Shown here in pieces: positions 1 through 11,646 of a DNA stretch of 37,473 nt. The DNA comes from Cudoniella acicularis (Eukaryota > Ascomycota > Leotiomycetes > Helotiales > Helotiaceae). Location of the stretch: the NCBI GenBank assembly GCA_013054445.1, contig JAAMPI010000449.1, positions 1 to 37,473 of the forward strand, given 5' to 3'. The translations under genes were made by a program, and so were the position numbers. How positions within the stretch are numbered: position 1 is the stretch's first letter; each line of letters starts with the position of its first letter. A model generated the notes under the pieces. The model saw only the letters and a program-made list of their open reading frames with translations. It was not told the DNA's origin and searched no databases.

Positions 1-2120
1 CTTGTCTCCCTTTTTCTGAATTCGTGACGAATATTGGACGAATTTGTGTCAGGAAATGAAGGCAAAGCTTGCAAGCGTTCAGCAGGAAGAAAGCTGTTTA
101 CCTAGACGTTTCGTTTCGTGTGCAAGTAAGGGGTGTGGGGTTAGCTAAAAGCTAGTTAGTAGACCCTTGAAAGCAGCGGCTAGAATCCCTAAAAACAGTA
201 GCTCGCTAACTATTATACTATGTATAGGAGATTTAATTAATCTTAATGATATATTTAAGAAACTATTATTAAAATTTATTTTATATAAAACTATTTTATA
301 GACATTAAAGAGATATTATAGAAAAATAAGACTAAGCTACTTAACTTTATAAGTATCACGTATATATAAGCGAATATAGATTTAAAAGGAGTTTTAAACG
401 AATCCTTGTCTGAGTTAAAATAGGACCCGCCCCTAGAGACAAGATGTAGAAAGTGTAACCGGGCCTTCAGGGAGCTAAAACGGGCCCCTGAGGATACTGA
501 AATAGCTCTTTAATGCATGCTCAGGCGGTGCTCAGGAATGCTCACCCTCGGCTTAAGCTTGCTCACCTATAGCTCAGGCTAAAACAGCAGCAACTCAGGT
601 CCAAAGACGGGAATGGAAAATGCTCATGTCGAGATTCCGATATCGAATTACCTGTTTCTCAAAGCAGTGGTGGGGCATTGCACCATGTCTTTTCTTTACG
701 ATCCTGACTGTTTGGGCTTTACTTTTATGACCTGCTCATTCAAATGTGAGGCTTTTATCAGCGACATTAGAAACCTTTAGAGCAGTAAATCCAATTGTTC
801 AATCATGGGATTGTTCTCCGCCCTTTCCTCCAAAAGCTATATCTGCCATATTACTTTGCTTGATTAAAATAATTATGTATGCTGTGTCAAGCTGGGATAA
901 TAGTGCTAAGTTTGGCAGTTCATCAGTATATATAAGAGCTCCGAATACTCGAATTTGCTTCCAGGAGACTACCGGCTATTTGTCCAAATCTTTACGTGAC
1001 GTTGACAATGTGAGTATTTCTCAAATATTTTTCTATTAATATGGGTTTTCAAAAGTTATTCGAGTAGAATGATTATATATTAAATATATACCTATGAATA
1101 TACAGAAATTCAACATTGTAGACGATCTAAACAGGAGTAAAACAAGCCACTACCGTATTGGACTACGTTTCACAGTGTAGTTCGAGACCAAAGTTTTGGA
1201 CAGCTCTCAGCAGACAACCAGTTTTATATTTATACTCATTGAATTCTGCTTTGTCACTAAATAGAATACTTGCTAATATTTACAAGTCGTCCCTTAAAGT
1301 GCAGTCTTTAGCACCGAGAATTTTGTTTTTGAGTCTATCGACACGCCGGACACAGAACAAAACTCTCAATCGGGGAGAAAATTCTGGCACGTAAGTAAAA
1401 TGTTTCCAAGTTTCCGTACTTACATATGTCTTCACATAATTTAGTACAGGCTGATATTAATAAGTAGAAACCCTTTTAGGAGTCAATGAACATGTTTTGG
1501 TCAATAAATATATCCAAACGAGTACAGAGGAATTTTGAGAGCTCCAAATTATTAATTATCACAGTTTCGATTCTCACGACTATTGTGGTATACCTTATTT
1601 TATTTCAGTATGGAAAGTGCTCATTCTAAATACAGAAGCGTGATTGTGGCACTGACGGAATGCGTAATTGAGAGGAGATCGTGTCGATCATCCAAATTGG
1701 CAAAATGCAAAGAGCGATTATGATAATCAGCCTTCTACGAAATTGGTAGAGTTCGTGGGGATCATCTATCATGGAGAAAAATGAAACTCGACATAATACA
1801 ACCCTCATTAAGATTGATCCAGCTACCAAAAAGCAATCTTCTATGCTTTCTATCAGTGACATTTCTGAAGTTGTATTTACTTGTGAACAAGACAACTCTG
1901 CTCTTGTACTGTAATGAAATGAACCTTTACGGGGTCCCAGCCTTGATTTAGAGCCAAACCTGAGCAGCTCTTGCGCAAAGACATCATACAGCGCAGGTTT
2001 GCTAATAAAGAAGATGAAAGATCATGATATTCAAAAACCCCTTGCACCTTCGGGGACGAAGTTTCAGCACGTTCAACAACGAACGTAGACCTTTCTGTTC
2101 CTCTTCTGCGAAGAAGCTAC
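1..2120. other. AT-rich gene-poor stretch, no supportable gene
   Basis: The stretch is AT-rich, especially about 225-400 and 1030-1620. It holds only short open frames (746-1039 +, 1158-1394 +, 1626-1895 -) with no recognisable domain, no plausible introns joining them, and no similarity to each other. It may be degraded repeat DNA, but I found no terminal repeats here. Confidence 0.5.
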
Positions 2121-4626
2121 CTAAGAATTAAGCAGCTTCTCTACTCTTTTCTCTAAACTCTCCTCAAACTGTCCCACTCCTCGCTCAAGTGCTTTCAAAG
2201 CTCCACTCTTCAACAAAAACACTAACCGCCGCCTTGTCTCCTCGACCTCCTCATCTTCGCTCTCCTCCGCGTCTTCATCACCATCTCTATCCTTCTCGCC
2301 TTGTACAACCCTCCTAATCAAGAAACGATCGTGGCTCACAATCAACACAGCTCCGTTCCACGTACTCAACGCGTCCGCCAACGCCGTCACGGTGTGAAAA
2401 TCCAGGTGCGTCGTGATTTCATCAAGGACGAGCAACTGCGGACATTTCCATAACAACCTAGCAAGCGCAAGCCGCACGAGCTGTCCTCCGCTAAGCTTTG
2501 TCAACGGGACATCGGAAGCGGTACGACCCGGAAGACCAAGAGAGCCAAGTAAGCCACGAAGCTCGCCTTCATCAAGTTCGCCCTCGACGTCTTTGGTCAG
2601 GAGAGAAAGAGCTGTGAGCTCCAGTGTGGCGTACCCGAGGCTTTGCAGTTCTTCAACCGCATGTTGCGAATAGTATCCCATTCGCAGCCGCGGGTGGCGA
2701 GTCACGGCCCCTTTCGTGGGTTTGGTTGTGTCAGTGATAAGCTTGATAAGTGTGGATTTGCCACAACCGTTGAGACCTACTACTCCAATTCGGTCACCCA
2801 TATGGATCGTCAGGTCAATTTCTTGAAGCACGATTGGTGCAGGTGTCGCACTCTTCTTCGAGGTCGGGTACTTGAATGTAACTTTCTCAAGAGATACTAA
2901 CGGACCTGGGAAACGCAAATCGGGGGCATCTGGAAGAGTGATTGAAACACCTCTTTCATCAGCGGGGACATCAATTTCTGCTCTCGCAGTAAGATGATAA
3001 CCAGCAAGATCCCTATTCAGTTTGAATCTTCCGCCAGTAGCACTTTTCTCCATTCCCATCCGGTTGTCGAGTTTCTTTTGCCTAGATTTAGCTTGTCTCA
3101 GCTTGTTCTCATCCCCGGCTGCTTTGCCCTGCTTGATGTTCTGCTGAATTGTCTGCTGAATGTGTGCCTTCTGCTTCTCCTGTGCATCTCGCATTCGTCC
3201 GAGGTACAGCTTTTTATCGCGAACCGAGGCCTCATAAGATATAAGATCCCCTTTGAAATATGTGAGTTCTTGATCTCGGAGAATGACAAGTTCTTGACAA
3301 ACGGCGTTGATGAAGTCGCGATCGTGAGAGACGAGCACTACGGTCGGAGGATTGGGTCCAGAGTCACTCAACTGTATAAGAAAGCGCTGGAGCCAGATGA
3401 TGCCAAGAAGATCCAAAAAATTGGTTGGTTCGTCGAGAATAAGGATGTCACTGGGTTGGAGAAGGACACTGGCGAGGTTTGTGCGCATACGCCATCCGCC
3501 AGAGAGAGTAGAAACAGCCTTCCCTAAATTCGCTTTGGGAAAGCCAAGACCGGAAAGAATGCTAAGTGCTTTGCTTTCAATGTCGGCAAGCCGTGCGGGC
3601 TCAATCTGCGACTGAAGCTCTGCAAGAAGATCACTTGCCGCATGCGTCTCCTCTTGGACAGTGTCTTGGTCGATTTCCTCATCTTTCTGACCAAGCCTGC
3701 AGTTTTTATTAGATTGATTTCCCACAGTGCTTTTTGCATCTCACCTCTCCGCTGACTCCGCAACTTTCTTTTCAAAGGCTGTCAGAGCTTTCCGGGCAGC
3801 CATTCCCCTCGTTCCACTCCTAAGACGGGCATCTTTATCTAATTCGAAAAGTTCCCTTTTCAGACGTTCATGCTGAATCTGACGCAAGGCACGAAGAGGC
3901 GCAAGCGTCGAGTCGGGACTATCAATAGCTTTCAAGAGAACTGCACCACCATCAGTCCCTTGCACCACGGAAATCAGTCATGTGATATTCACCGTCAATC
4001 TCGTGCTGGATCTCGTTCCGTGCTGTGGCTTTGTCGATTACATACTCCAGTACAGAAAGTTGGCTGGTAGAGATGGATTCTGATTTCGCAGCTGTGGCAG
4101 TTTCAGATGGGGAAGAGGAGTCGTCTGAGGAAGTTTGCTGCAGAATAGATATTCGGGTTTGAAGGGGAATTCCAGGTATCAGTTTCTGTGCCACAGCCTT
4201 CAGAAGTGCTACAGTAAATATCAGCTCTTGCGGTTCTGGAAGAAAAATGTGTAGTCATAGGATAATGTTTCGCGTGATTGACTGAGAGCCGATAGAATGC
4301 TTGAACTCACTTGATTTTCCAGTCCCATTTCGACCAATCAAAGCGTAGTGCACACCAGCTTTGAGTTTGAGGCTCGCATTGGCGAGAATTTCGAGACCCT
4401 CTGCTCGCGCCTTACCCTTGCCTTTCAAAGCTGATTTCCCACTTCCAGATGTCACAGTAATATGCAACCCTTCAATATCAAGCTACTCAAGGTCAGCATG
4501 GTCCCACAAATTTTGTTCTTGAGATATATTCGCGACCTCTTGGTAAACGGGATTTTTGATATCGAATCGCGTCTGCTTGCTAGAACAAAGAATAGTCGTC
4601 GCACCTTCTTCGGGGTTGGTCGTCAT
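2121..4626 (-). CDS. ABCF-family ATPase (soluble twin-ABC protein)
   Basis: This is a soluble ATP-binding-cassette protein of the ABCF (Gcn20/Arb1-like) class. Members lack membrane segments and act on ribosomes or translation. I read five exons: 4626-4549, 4482-4311, 4208-3993, 3940-3745 and 3696-2121, giving about 745 aa with every junction in phase. Seen in the protein: Walker A GRNGTGKS (about residues 76-83), signature LSGGW (about 285) and Walker B ending DEPTN (about 309); then a charged linker, second Walker A GLNGCGKS (about 528), signature LSGGQ (about 622) and Walker B ending DEITTHLD (about 646). The second Walker B differs from the usual DEPTNHLD. The first intron contains an in-frame TAG (4485-4483). 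It must be spliced out, and a GCTGAC branch site lies about 10 nt before its AG. Its donor is either 4548 (66-nt intron) or 4536 (54-nt intron); both keep phase. The other introns are 102, 52 and 48 nt. The class is secure, the exact ortholog is not. Confidence 0.9.
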
Positions 4627-5271
4627 GATGAGCGATTGCACAATTAGTAACGTGTTGAATTTTGGTCTGGTTTTAAGGCGAACAGAATACTCAATTGAGA
4701 GATTGATTATGATGAGTTTTGTTGATTTTCAGGCCAAAAGGGGTTGCGGTTAGCTCACGGAGTTAAAGGGGGAGATTGTGGCCTTAATCAGATGATCAGG
4801 CATGCATTGGCTCGGTCTGAGTCACTTTCAGACTCATCGAAAAGAGAGTTGCGTCTGCCAACACAAAAGACAATCTCTGCACAGCGTCTTAGCTGCAGTT
4901 GCACTTAGAAAATACCCGGCAACACGGCAAATGCGAAGATATGCGGATCGTGAAGGCTCATTTCATGCAGAGATTCATGAGCACGTCACAGTGTGGCGTT
5001 GTGAGGTTTTGGTAAGTTGATCGATGGGGCGACGTTGAATTTGAGTGGAAAGCTTGGCGAATGTTTCCTAAATTATGGCACACGTGAGGCTCACGTGTTC
5101 TGCCCCAGAAACGGCCCACCTTCCATTGCGAAGGGAGCCCCATGGCATAGGGATGTGGAGCCAGTGCCCGTTTCTTTTTGAGTCTCTTCTTTAGAATGAT
5201 ACAAAGAGCAGCGTAGAAAATGTCTTGAACAGTAGGCGTCCTCTCGGGATTTTGAGGCAGACTTAAAGAAG
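4627..5271. other. Intergenic region upstream of the ABCF gene
   Basis: No gene is supported here. It is the upstream region of the ABCF gene and the 3' side of the zinc-finger pseudogene. The one notable site is the paired CACGTG described separately. Confidence 0.6.
5080..5098. promoter_or_regulatory. Paired CACGTG (E-box) near-palindrome
   Basis: ACACGTGAGGCTCACGTGT holds two CACGTG hexamers (5081-5086 and 5092-5097) separated by 5 bp, in an almost perfect dyad about 455 bp upstream of the ABCF start. CACGTG is the core site of bHLH factors such as Cbf1, Pho4 and SREBP. A regulatory role here is inference. Confidence 0.35.
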
Positions 5272-7059
5272 CTACAGTGTTGAGATGGCCATCGTCACCA
5301 GTGTCCCCAAGTCATCCATACCCAAGAACCATTCGCTCAAACGCCATGTTTTCGAAGCGCTTGTCGGGTCATCCTGGTCTTGAATATCTGGCAAGAGATC
5401 TCGATATGTCAGGATTCTCTTCAAGCTTCCGCTGGAGCTACTATCTCTCATATATTGCTTGCGATACTCTCTTTCCCACGTTTCTTGCTCTGACGCTTGC
5501 CACAATGCCTTGCTGCAGGGTAACGATAAATCGGCAAAACCACCGCATTGTGGCAGACCTTGACCATGCTCGATGTTGAATATGTGAATGATAATCACGA
5601 GAATTATCGCTGTACTATTGTTCGAAGCAGATATATGTCAGCTCGATGAGCCGTAATCGACTATATAAGATCATGGAAAACAAAATACCGTCGGCGAGAC
5701 TCGGCTAGCGCCCATTCCTCCCAAGTCGGGATTTGGTCCTGTTGGACCTCTCCATTGCACATCCAACCAGTAGGTTGATACTTTTCAGCCATTCTCTGGG
5801 GTAAAAACATCAGCGTCTTGCTATTCTTGATCGTCTCAAAGCTTATGATACTGACTTTGGTTGTGCTGAGTATAGGAATAAGGATATCTTCCTCTGCAAC
5901 ACACTCGCTGTTATCGCGCAGTAGACCCAGAATAATGTATATGGTCATGGCTTGGATGGAGGCGAGTGTGGTCCAGGTATCGTAACATAGATACTGTATC
6001 TTTCAGACAAGGATCAAAGGTTTCTGAACATCTCAAAAGGTTTCTGACCTCATCTTCAATTCGTTGCGACTCCGCTTGAATAGTCCTCCAAATGAAAGCT
6101 AGATTCTCTGGTGATTTAGCCGTATACATCTGCATAATACTACTACAGATCGCCAACGGCTCAGGCAGCGCCGCTGAACGATCATTGACGAACTGAGAAC
6201 CGCTTTTCGAGGAGACGGTCGAGATTGGGGATGGATGAAAGGCGGAAGAGTTCCATCATTTGGACACAACATTTCAGGGTAGGACCTCAATTTGCTCATG
6301 CAATATGCACGGCTAAGAGCAGAGCCATAAGGACCTGCTTTTAAATCTCGCTTTTTTAATATAGTCTTCATGTCCAACGGGACAAATGACGGCGAAAGGT
6401 TAACAACGTAGTAGCTGCCCAGAACGACTCGGTCCTTGAAATGTTGAATCTGGGGTAAAAGGAAAGCATCGGATGTATAGTTCCAAGAGAGGGGTTCTGA
6501 CGAAAAGATGTCTAGCATTTCGTGTGGAAGTTCGATTCCCTCGGCATTGCCGGATCCTGGATTCGACTGCAAAAGGTTTCCAACAGAGAAGGGGGTCAAA
6601 TCGTATGGAGAGTTTCCTCGTCCAGCAGAAATGTGCCCGAGACTGCTGTCCGAGGCTGTTTGCTCGAGGGAATCATTGTGAGATGGGACTGACTCTTCTT
6701 GGATGACAGGTACAAGTTCGTCCACAGGAACCCCTCGGGCCTCTAAGTTAGATGGCGCATTAGAGGATTTGTAAATGCACTGAAGACTTTTGTTGGCGCA
6801 TCGTGGGCAACTTGGCAAAGCAATGTCGCAGCGTGTTTTGGCCTTGATGCAGGCGACGCAAGATTACCGGCGTGTGGACACGCTATCTTTGGCTTTCGTC
6901 CGACAGTAACGGACATGGCGGGTGACCTGTCCTTCTTTGGTAGAGTCAGGATGATATTGGCAAGATGAAAGGACGGAAAGACTCACTATTTTCGAAGGTT
7001 TTGCTGCAGAGTGCACCGATGAGGTCCAGCTGCGTTGCGGGGGATCCTCGGCGTTTCAT
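5272..7059 (-). pseudogene. C2H2 + Zn2Cys6 fungal transcription factor, disrupted
   Basis: This is a fungal regulator with a partial C2H2-type finger followed by a Zn2Cys6 domain and a long C-terminal region. Exon 1 (7059-6987) ends in CSKTFEN, and a 52-nt GTGAGT...AAAG intron (6986-6935) joins it to a TRHVRYC stretch that completes a finger-like C...H-x3-C. The Zn2Cys6 run follows: CVAC, six residues, C, six residues, CPRC, six residues, C. Directly before its first Cys (6860-6858) is an in-frame TAA (6866-6864). Further on the frame is lost by one base at a G4 run on the plus strand (6227-6230) and recovers if one base is missing there. Later introns are 6048-5994 (55 nt) and 5688-5615 (74 nt), and the stop is at 5272-5274. 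The first Cys of the C2H2 finger is also not visible. With a nonsense codon in the DNA-binding domain plus a frameshift it is best called a pseudogene. A sequencing error could explain the frameshift but hardly the TAA. Confidence 0.75.
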
Positions 7060-7537
7060 AATTTCTTCGCACTTCACGACACGCCTCTCCGGGCATCCCA
7101 CCTCTTCCTTGAGTTTATCAATTGCTCAACGAATACTTCAAAATCAGACAAGATAATAGGAGATCCGTGTTTTTGGAAGTTTATGCGACCGTCAACAGCA
7201 CAGGAGTCATGAGATGATTTCAAATCGAGCACGGAATTCCGTGTCGCGCCATGCCGGCCAGCAACCCCGACGGACCAAATCCTTCGTGCCATTTGCAACA
7301 ATGCTAACTGCCAGTTACAAGTTCCCGAGAATTTTGCTCATTCTAAATGGAACTGACTCTTCCTCCGGAGCGTGTTTTCTAGGTGGATATTTAGAAGAAT
7401 GTGCGAAAATACAGGGCCCAGAACCTGGGTAGCTCTGACCGAAACATAAGAATGCGTGAGCCGTCAAAAGGACAAGAAAATCGACGAGATTCAAGCGCTT
7501 CTTGAGATCCTCTGATATCACTACGCTGTTTGACAAA
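7060..7537. other. Divergent intergenic region
   Basis: This 478-bp stretch lies between the divergently oriented zinc-finger pseudogene and the NmrA-like gene, so it would hold both promoters. Short open frames here (for example 7214-7432 +, 7315-7638 -) have no recognisable content. I see no clear operator. Confidence 0.5.
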
Positions 7538-8734
7538 ATGACGAAACCAAGAGTCCTGATCGTGGGCGCAACGGGACGTACTGGAGGTGTGATCGTCGAT
7601 GGCCTCCTTGAAGCTGGCGAGACAGTGCGTAAAAACAATCCCCAACCTCAGCCAACAATTGACATTATATTCTCCAGGAAGTTGAAGCCCTCATCCGACC
7701 CGAATCAAGCATCAAGCCATCCATTTTGAGGCTCAAAGACCGTGGTGTCAAGATCCATGTCGCCGAGATCAAAGACGAGGCTCAGCTCACTGGTATCTTG
7801 GTCGGCATAGACGCTATCATTAGTGCTATCGGACCAGGCGCGCAGTTCGATCAGACCCCGCTCGCTGATACTGCAAAGAAAGCAGGCGTCAAAAGATTTG
7901 TGCCTTGTGCCTTCATGACTGTTTGCCCCCCAGGCGGCGTCATGTGGATACGGGATCAGGTATGTATTTCATTCAGTCATATCAAATATCTTTACCCTCT
8001 GGCCATTAATCATCTGCATAATAGAAAGAGCAAATCTATCAACATCTCCGCAAGATCGGACTCCCGTACACAATCATCGACGTAGGATACTGGTACCAAG
8101 CCTCGTTCCCAACACTCCCATCTAAATGCGTGGATTACGCTAGCCTGCTCATTCCAAATGTGACAATCTCGGGTGATGGGAACATGAAAACTGCACTCAC
8201 CGATCTGCGTGACGTTGGTCCGTATGTTGCGAAGATTATAACCGATGACCGAACCGTGAATAAGTACGTCTTCTGTTACGGAGAGCTACTATCGCAAGAA
8301 GAGATCTTTGCAAGGCTGGAGGAGCTTTCGGGGGAGAAGATTGAGAGACAATATGTACGCTTCCTTCTCGACCTTCTTTTATCATTCTGGAACCTTTTCT
8401 TCGTGGATGAAAGAATGAATGAAGAATACTGATCATCCTTCGCTATATGTAGATATCTCCTGATCAACTTCTTGCCCTTCGGGAAACCACCAAGGCGTCC
8501 TTTGAATATGACCTCTCCAATATGAAACAAGCCATGACTGTCATCAGCCTGGAATATTCCTACAGCAAGTTCGTGCGCGGCGACAACTCTCCCGACTACG
8601 CCAAGTACTTGGGATATTTTGATGCTAGCGATCTTTATACTGACTTTGTTCCTCGATCGTTTGAAGTGTTCGCGAAGGAGCTATTGGATGGGAAGGCAGC
8701 GAAGATTTTTGAGGAAATTAGCCTGCGAGCCTAG
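7538..8734 (+). CDS. NmrA-like / isoflavone-reductase-like NAD(P)-binding protein
   Basis: This is a Rossmann-fold protein of the atypical SDR (NmrA/isoflavone reductase) group, whose members are NADPH-dependent reductases or redox-sensing regulators in the cytosol or nucleus. Four exons, 7538-7624, 7678-7959, 8025-8354 and 8453-8734, give 326 aa, and all introns (53, 65 and 98 nt) fall in phase 0. The N-terminus reads VLIVGATGRTGG, the dinucleotide-binding glycine motif, within the first 20 residues. Later segments (TIIDVGYWYQ, then ISGDGN, then TDLRDVGPYVAKI) match the order of this family. Length is typical (about 300-350 aa). I see no break. It is divergent from the broken zinc-finger regulator, which could once have regulated it (inference). 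The substrate is unknown. Confidence 0.9.
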
Positions 8735-10301
8735 ATATATCAAAGTGCTCATGACTCACATACTGTAAGTGTTGGGTGAAAACAACGGAGGCAACCGGAC
8801 GAACTGAATATCGAAAGGACAGAACATTCCTTTGATAGAGAAATTTCTATTTCATTGTGACTAATTATGGGACTTGGTTTTCAAATCCTATCAGTGGTTC
8901 TGCATTAAACTTCATAAGGATCCCGAACCTATCTTCGGTTTGTCAAAATGCCATATAATCGGCGATCACCGTGTAATTGCCAGTCTGTGTCGTCAAGTCG
9001 CTATTTCGCTTAAGGAGGGATAGCTGCAGAAGTATGTCTATTACTAGCTGTCAAGAATCCTAGGTTGCTTGGTGTGCAAAAGGCCCTCGGTTTTATGGAC
9101 ATCACGGGATAAATTAATTTCTAGGGCCTTTTCGCTATGGAAAAAAGCAGTTCGATTAACTGTGATCCCTAAGGTCCGACGTGAGACTAACCGTACCACT
9201 CGATCGGATGATTTAATTTCTACGGTAAGGTCTCGCGCCAGCTTTGTCTATTCCTTTGCGAGGGAAGTCCCAGAGTGCGTATACCAGGGAAAGTGCCCGC
9301 GTATTTTCTGTTGTTCTCTTCAAAATGAAATGCTCAAGAATGTCCTGCATTGTATACCATTTTTGCGTTGCCAAAGCGTCTTACCGGTAGGGTCGCAAGT
9401 CGTGAGACTGGTGTTGAACCATCGCTATGACCTCCCCCCCCCCCTCAAGATGATGTATCGAAACAAACCGTGTTGAGCCAATCCCAGCGCTATAACAGTT
9501 TGTGGTCAGAGTTTCTGTTTCTACGCTGAGATGAACTCATACTATTATCTGGGACAAAATTGGTTCTTCCAATGAGCTGTTGATTATTTATTCGCGCAAC
9601 CGTGTTCGTTCCTCTTCATTTGACACAGCTATTAGGGTTTGCGAGCATCGAGCTCTTCCTTAACGAATCTAGACTGTATGGCACTCAAGATATCCTATTA
9701 ATCGAGGCCTTACCGCCAATGGCTTGCGAAAAAATAATCTGGTCACCTCAAGAGGTTGGCTATTTTGGGTTCGGGTTTGTCTTCCTCCATATGACCTCGG
9801 ATGTTCAAAGAACATACATAACTCATCATCCTATCCGAACGCCTTTGGGTGCTCAAAGGTACATCAGGCGAAACCAATTTCCATCAAAAATAGCACTCAC
9901 ACCTGAAGAGATCCTATGATATGAGGTAGTTCCACCTATCCGCCCCAAGTGCTCGCATGAAGTGGCTCTCTGGTACTCTACCTAGTACTATCACCATGGG
10001 AAGGGGCTTCACTTCACTCTAAACGAAAGCTTCTTCGCTACTTTGTGCAGATGTTCCAGTTTCAATCATCGGATTTTCATAATTTCATCGCACCCAATAC
10101 GATGCCAAGTCCTGAGCAGACACCATTTCACGATGCTCGAAACGATGCAATGACATCAAGTTCCCGAGCCGAAGTGTCCTATACAGGCATATGAAGTACA
10201 CCAAGGACTCTTTTTTCCTTCATTGGCTTTAATCCTTCCTATTAATTTCATACCTCAACTACATTTATATATTTACACTCCAATCCTTTTGGTTTGTAGC
10301 C
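8735..10301. other. Intergenic, no supportable gene
   Basis: This is the 3' side of the NmrA-like gene and the upstream region of the cutinase-like gene. Open frames at 9069-9476 and 9602-9919 (+) have no recognisable domain or splice context. A C12-13 run lies near 9432-9444. I see no RNA gene. Confidence 0.5.
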
Positions 10302-11318
10302 ATGAAGGCCGTATTCATCCTCACGGTTTCCCCAGTATTTAGCATCGCCTTCCCATTATCATCATTGCCAATAGCTAGAGGAAAACTGAATAATCCCGTT
10401 CCATCCACCATTCCAGCACCAGCACTAGCCCCTATTTATATCAACACCAGTCCCAGTACCCGGGCAGCCAACTGGACTTGCACCTTCGAGTGCAGACATT
10501 ATCGCATAAGTCTCAACTCTTTCTATATTGGGAATAGATATCGCCACGATATCACCTTAACTCACCAACATCGAAGCAACTATCGTCGCGAGACAAAACA
10601 TTCAAACGACTCAAAATGGGGTTGCAACAGGCGCTATTTGCACAGCTGTGACGGTTATATTTGCTCGAGGGACAACAGAACCGGGAAATGGTATATGGAC
10701 TTAGCAGGACAATCTCGTATTTGCACTGACATGAAGAGTAGTTGGGGTTCTCACCGGTCCATCCTTCTTTGCCACTCTCACTAATGTTTTCGGGACTGGA
10801 GCCGTGACAGTCCAAGGTGTCGATTACCCCGCCACTGGGCGGGGTTTCTCGCAGGCGGGGATAACACAGGCAGTCAGACAATGTTAGATTCCTCCATAGC
10901 CCCTTCTATTTTGATATAACCATTGCTGACAAAGCCAACCCAGGGCCTCACTCGTCGAGACAGAAACATCCAGATGCCCAAACACAAACATGGTCATGGC
11001 AGGCTACTCTCAAGGCAGACAACTCGTCCACAAAGCCGCAGATCTTCTGTCTCTAAACACAGCTAAGCAAGTTTCCAGCGTTGTTATCTTCGGGGATCCA
11101 CGTAAGTTGTTTGGACTTCTCAAAATAAGCCCGGATAAGATTTCTGACAACTAGTCAATGGACAGTTAGTTAAGAAAGTCCAAAATTCGAGACAACTTAT
11201 TATCTGTAATGCAGGCGATAATATCTGCCAGCAGGGCAACTTGATCTTGCTTCCCGCCCTTACGTATTCGCAAAATGCGGCGCAGGCCGCTTCTTTCGTG
11301 GATTCTCAGATTAGATGA
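10302..11318 (+). pseudogene. Cutinase-like serine esterase, frameshifted and lacking catalytic His
   Basis: This is a secreted alpha/beta-hydrolase of the cutinase family (CE5), whose members hydrolyse plant cutin and other esters outside the cell. The N-terminus from 10302 is hydrophobic and signal-like. The exon 1/2 junction (about 10480-10590) could not be settled. Later exons read 10742-10882, 10944-11101 and 11155-11318, separated by introns 10691-10741, 10883-10943 and 11102-11154. The nucleophile elbow GYSQG is present (Ser codon 11008-11010), as is GDNICQ with the Asp (11217-11219). The position where the family has PHL reads PAL (Ala codon 11256-11258), so the catalytic His is missing. 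Exon 10742-10882 is one base short: after VDYPA the frame must shift to recover GFLAGGDN, near 10830-10845. With both defects it is probably inactive. If the frameshift is an assembly error, a His-less protein would remain. Confidence 0.75.
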
Positions 11319-11646
11319 TACCACTTTTATGGAGAAACAGTTTTACGCAGTGTCCTGTTGCACTTGTACTTTGAATATTGGATCGAGCTTGGAGTTTAGG
11401 AGCATAGAGCGGAGATCCACTTGAGATTATTTACTTTCAGTCAGCGTGAAAGTATGAGGGATTTGCCGGGTTTTTGGAGCAAGCACTTTGCGAGCATGTA
11501 TCCCACAAGTCAATCACTTCGACCTTGAGGGAGTATTGAATGTATTCGCTGAGCTATTGAGTGAGGGGATCAGCATCCATTCATCATATTTTAATAATCG
11601 TAGATGAAACGAGAGTTTGCCAACTTCTTTCGCCAATAACCTTCAA
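11319..11646. other. Convergent intergenic region
   Basis: This 328-bp stretch lies between the 3' ends of the cutinase-like gene and the hypothetical gene on the opposite strand. I see no gene or clear signal. Confidence 0.5.

Noticed and set aside
746..1394. Two plus-strand open frames of 97 and 78 aa
   Set aside because: No domain, no signal for splicing between them, AT-rich surroundings and poor protein character. I treat them as chance open frames.
6914..6916. ATG as the start of the zinc-finger regulator
   Set aside because: It is out of frame with the Zn2Cys6 motif, and the correct frame continues upstream through a finger-like TRHVRYC and a clean intron to 7059.
9602..9919. 105-aa plus-strand open frame
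   Set aside because: No recognisable motif, no introns, no partner exons and no promoter signal.
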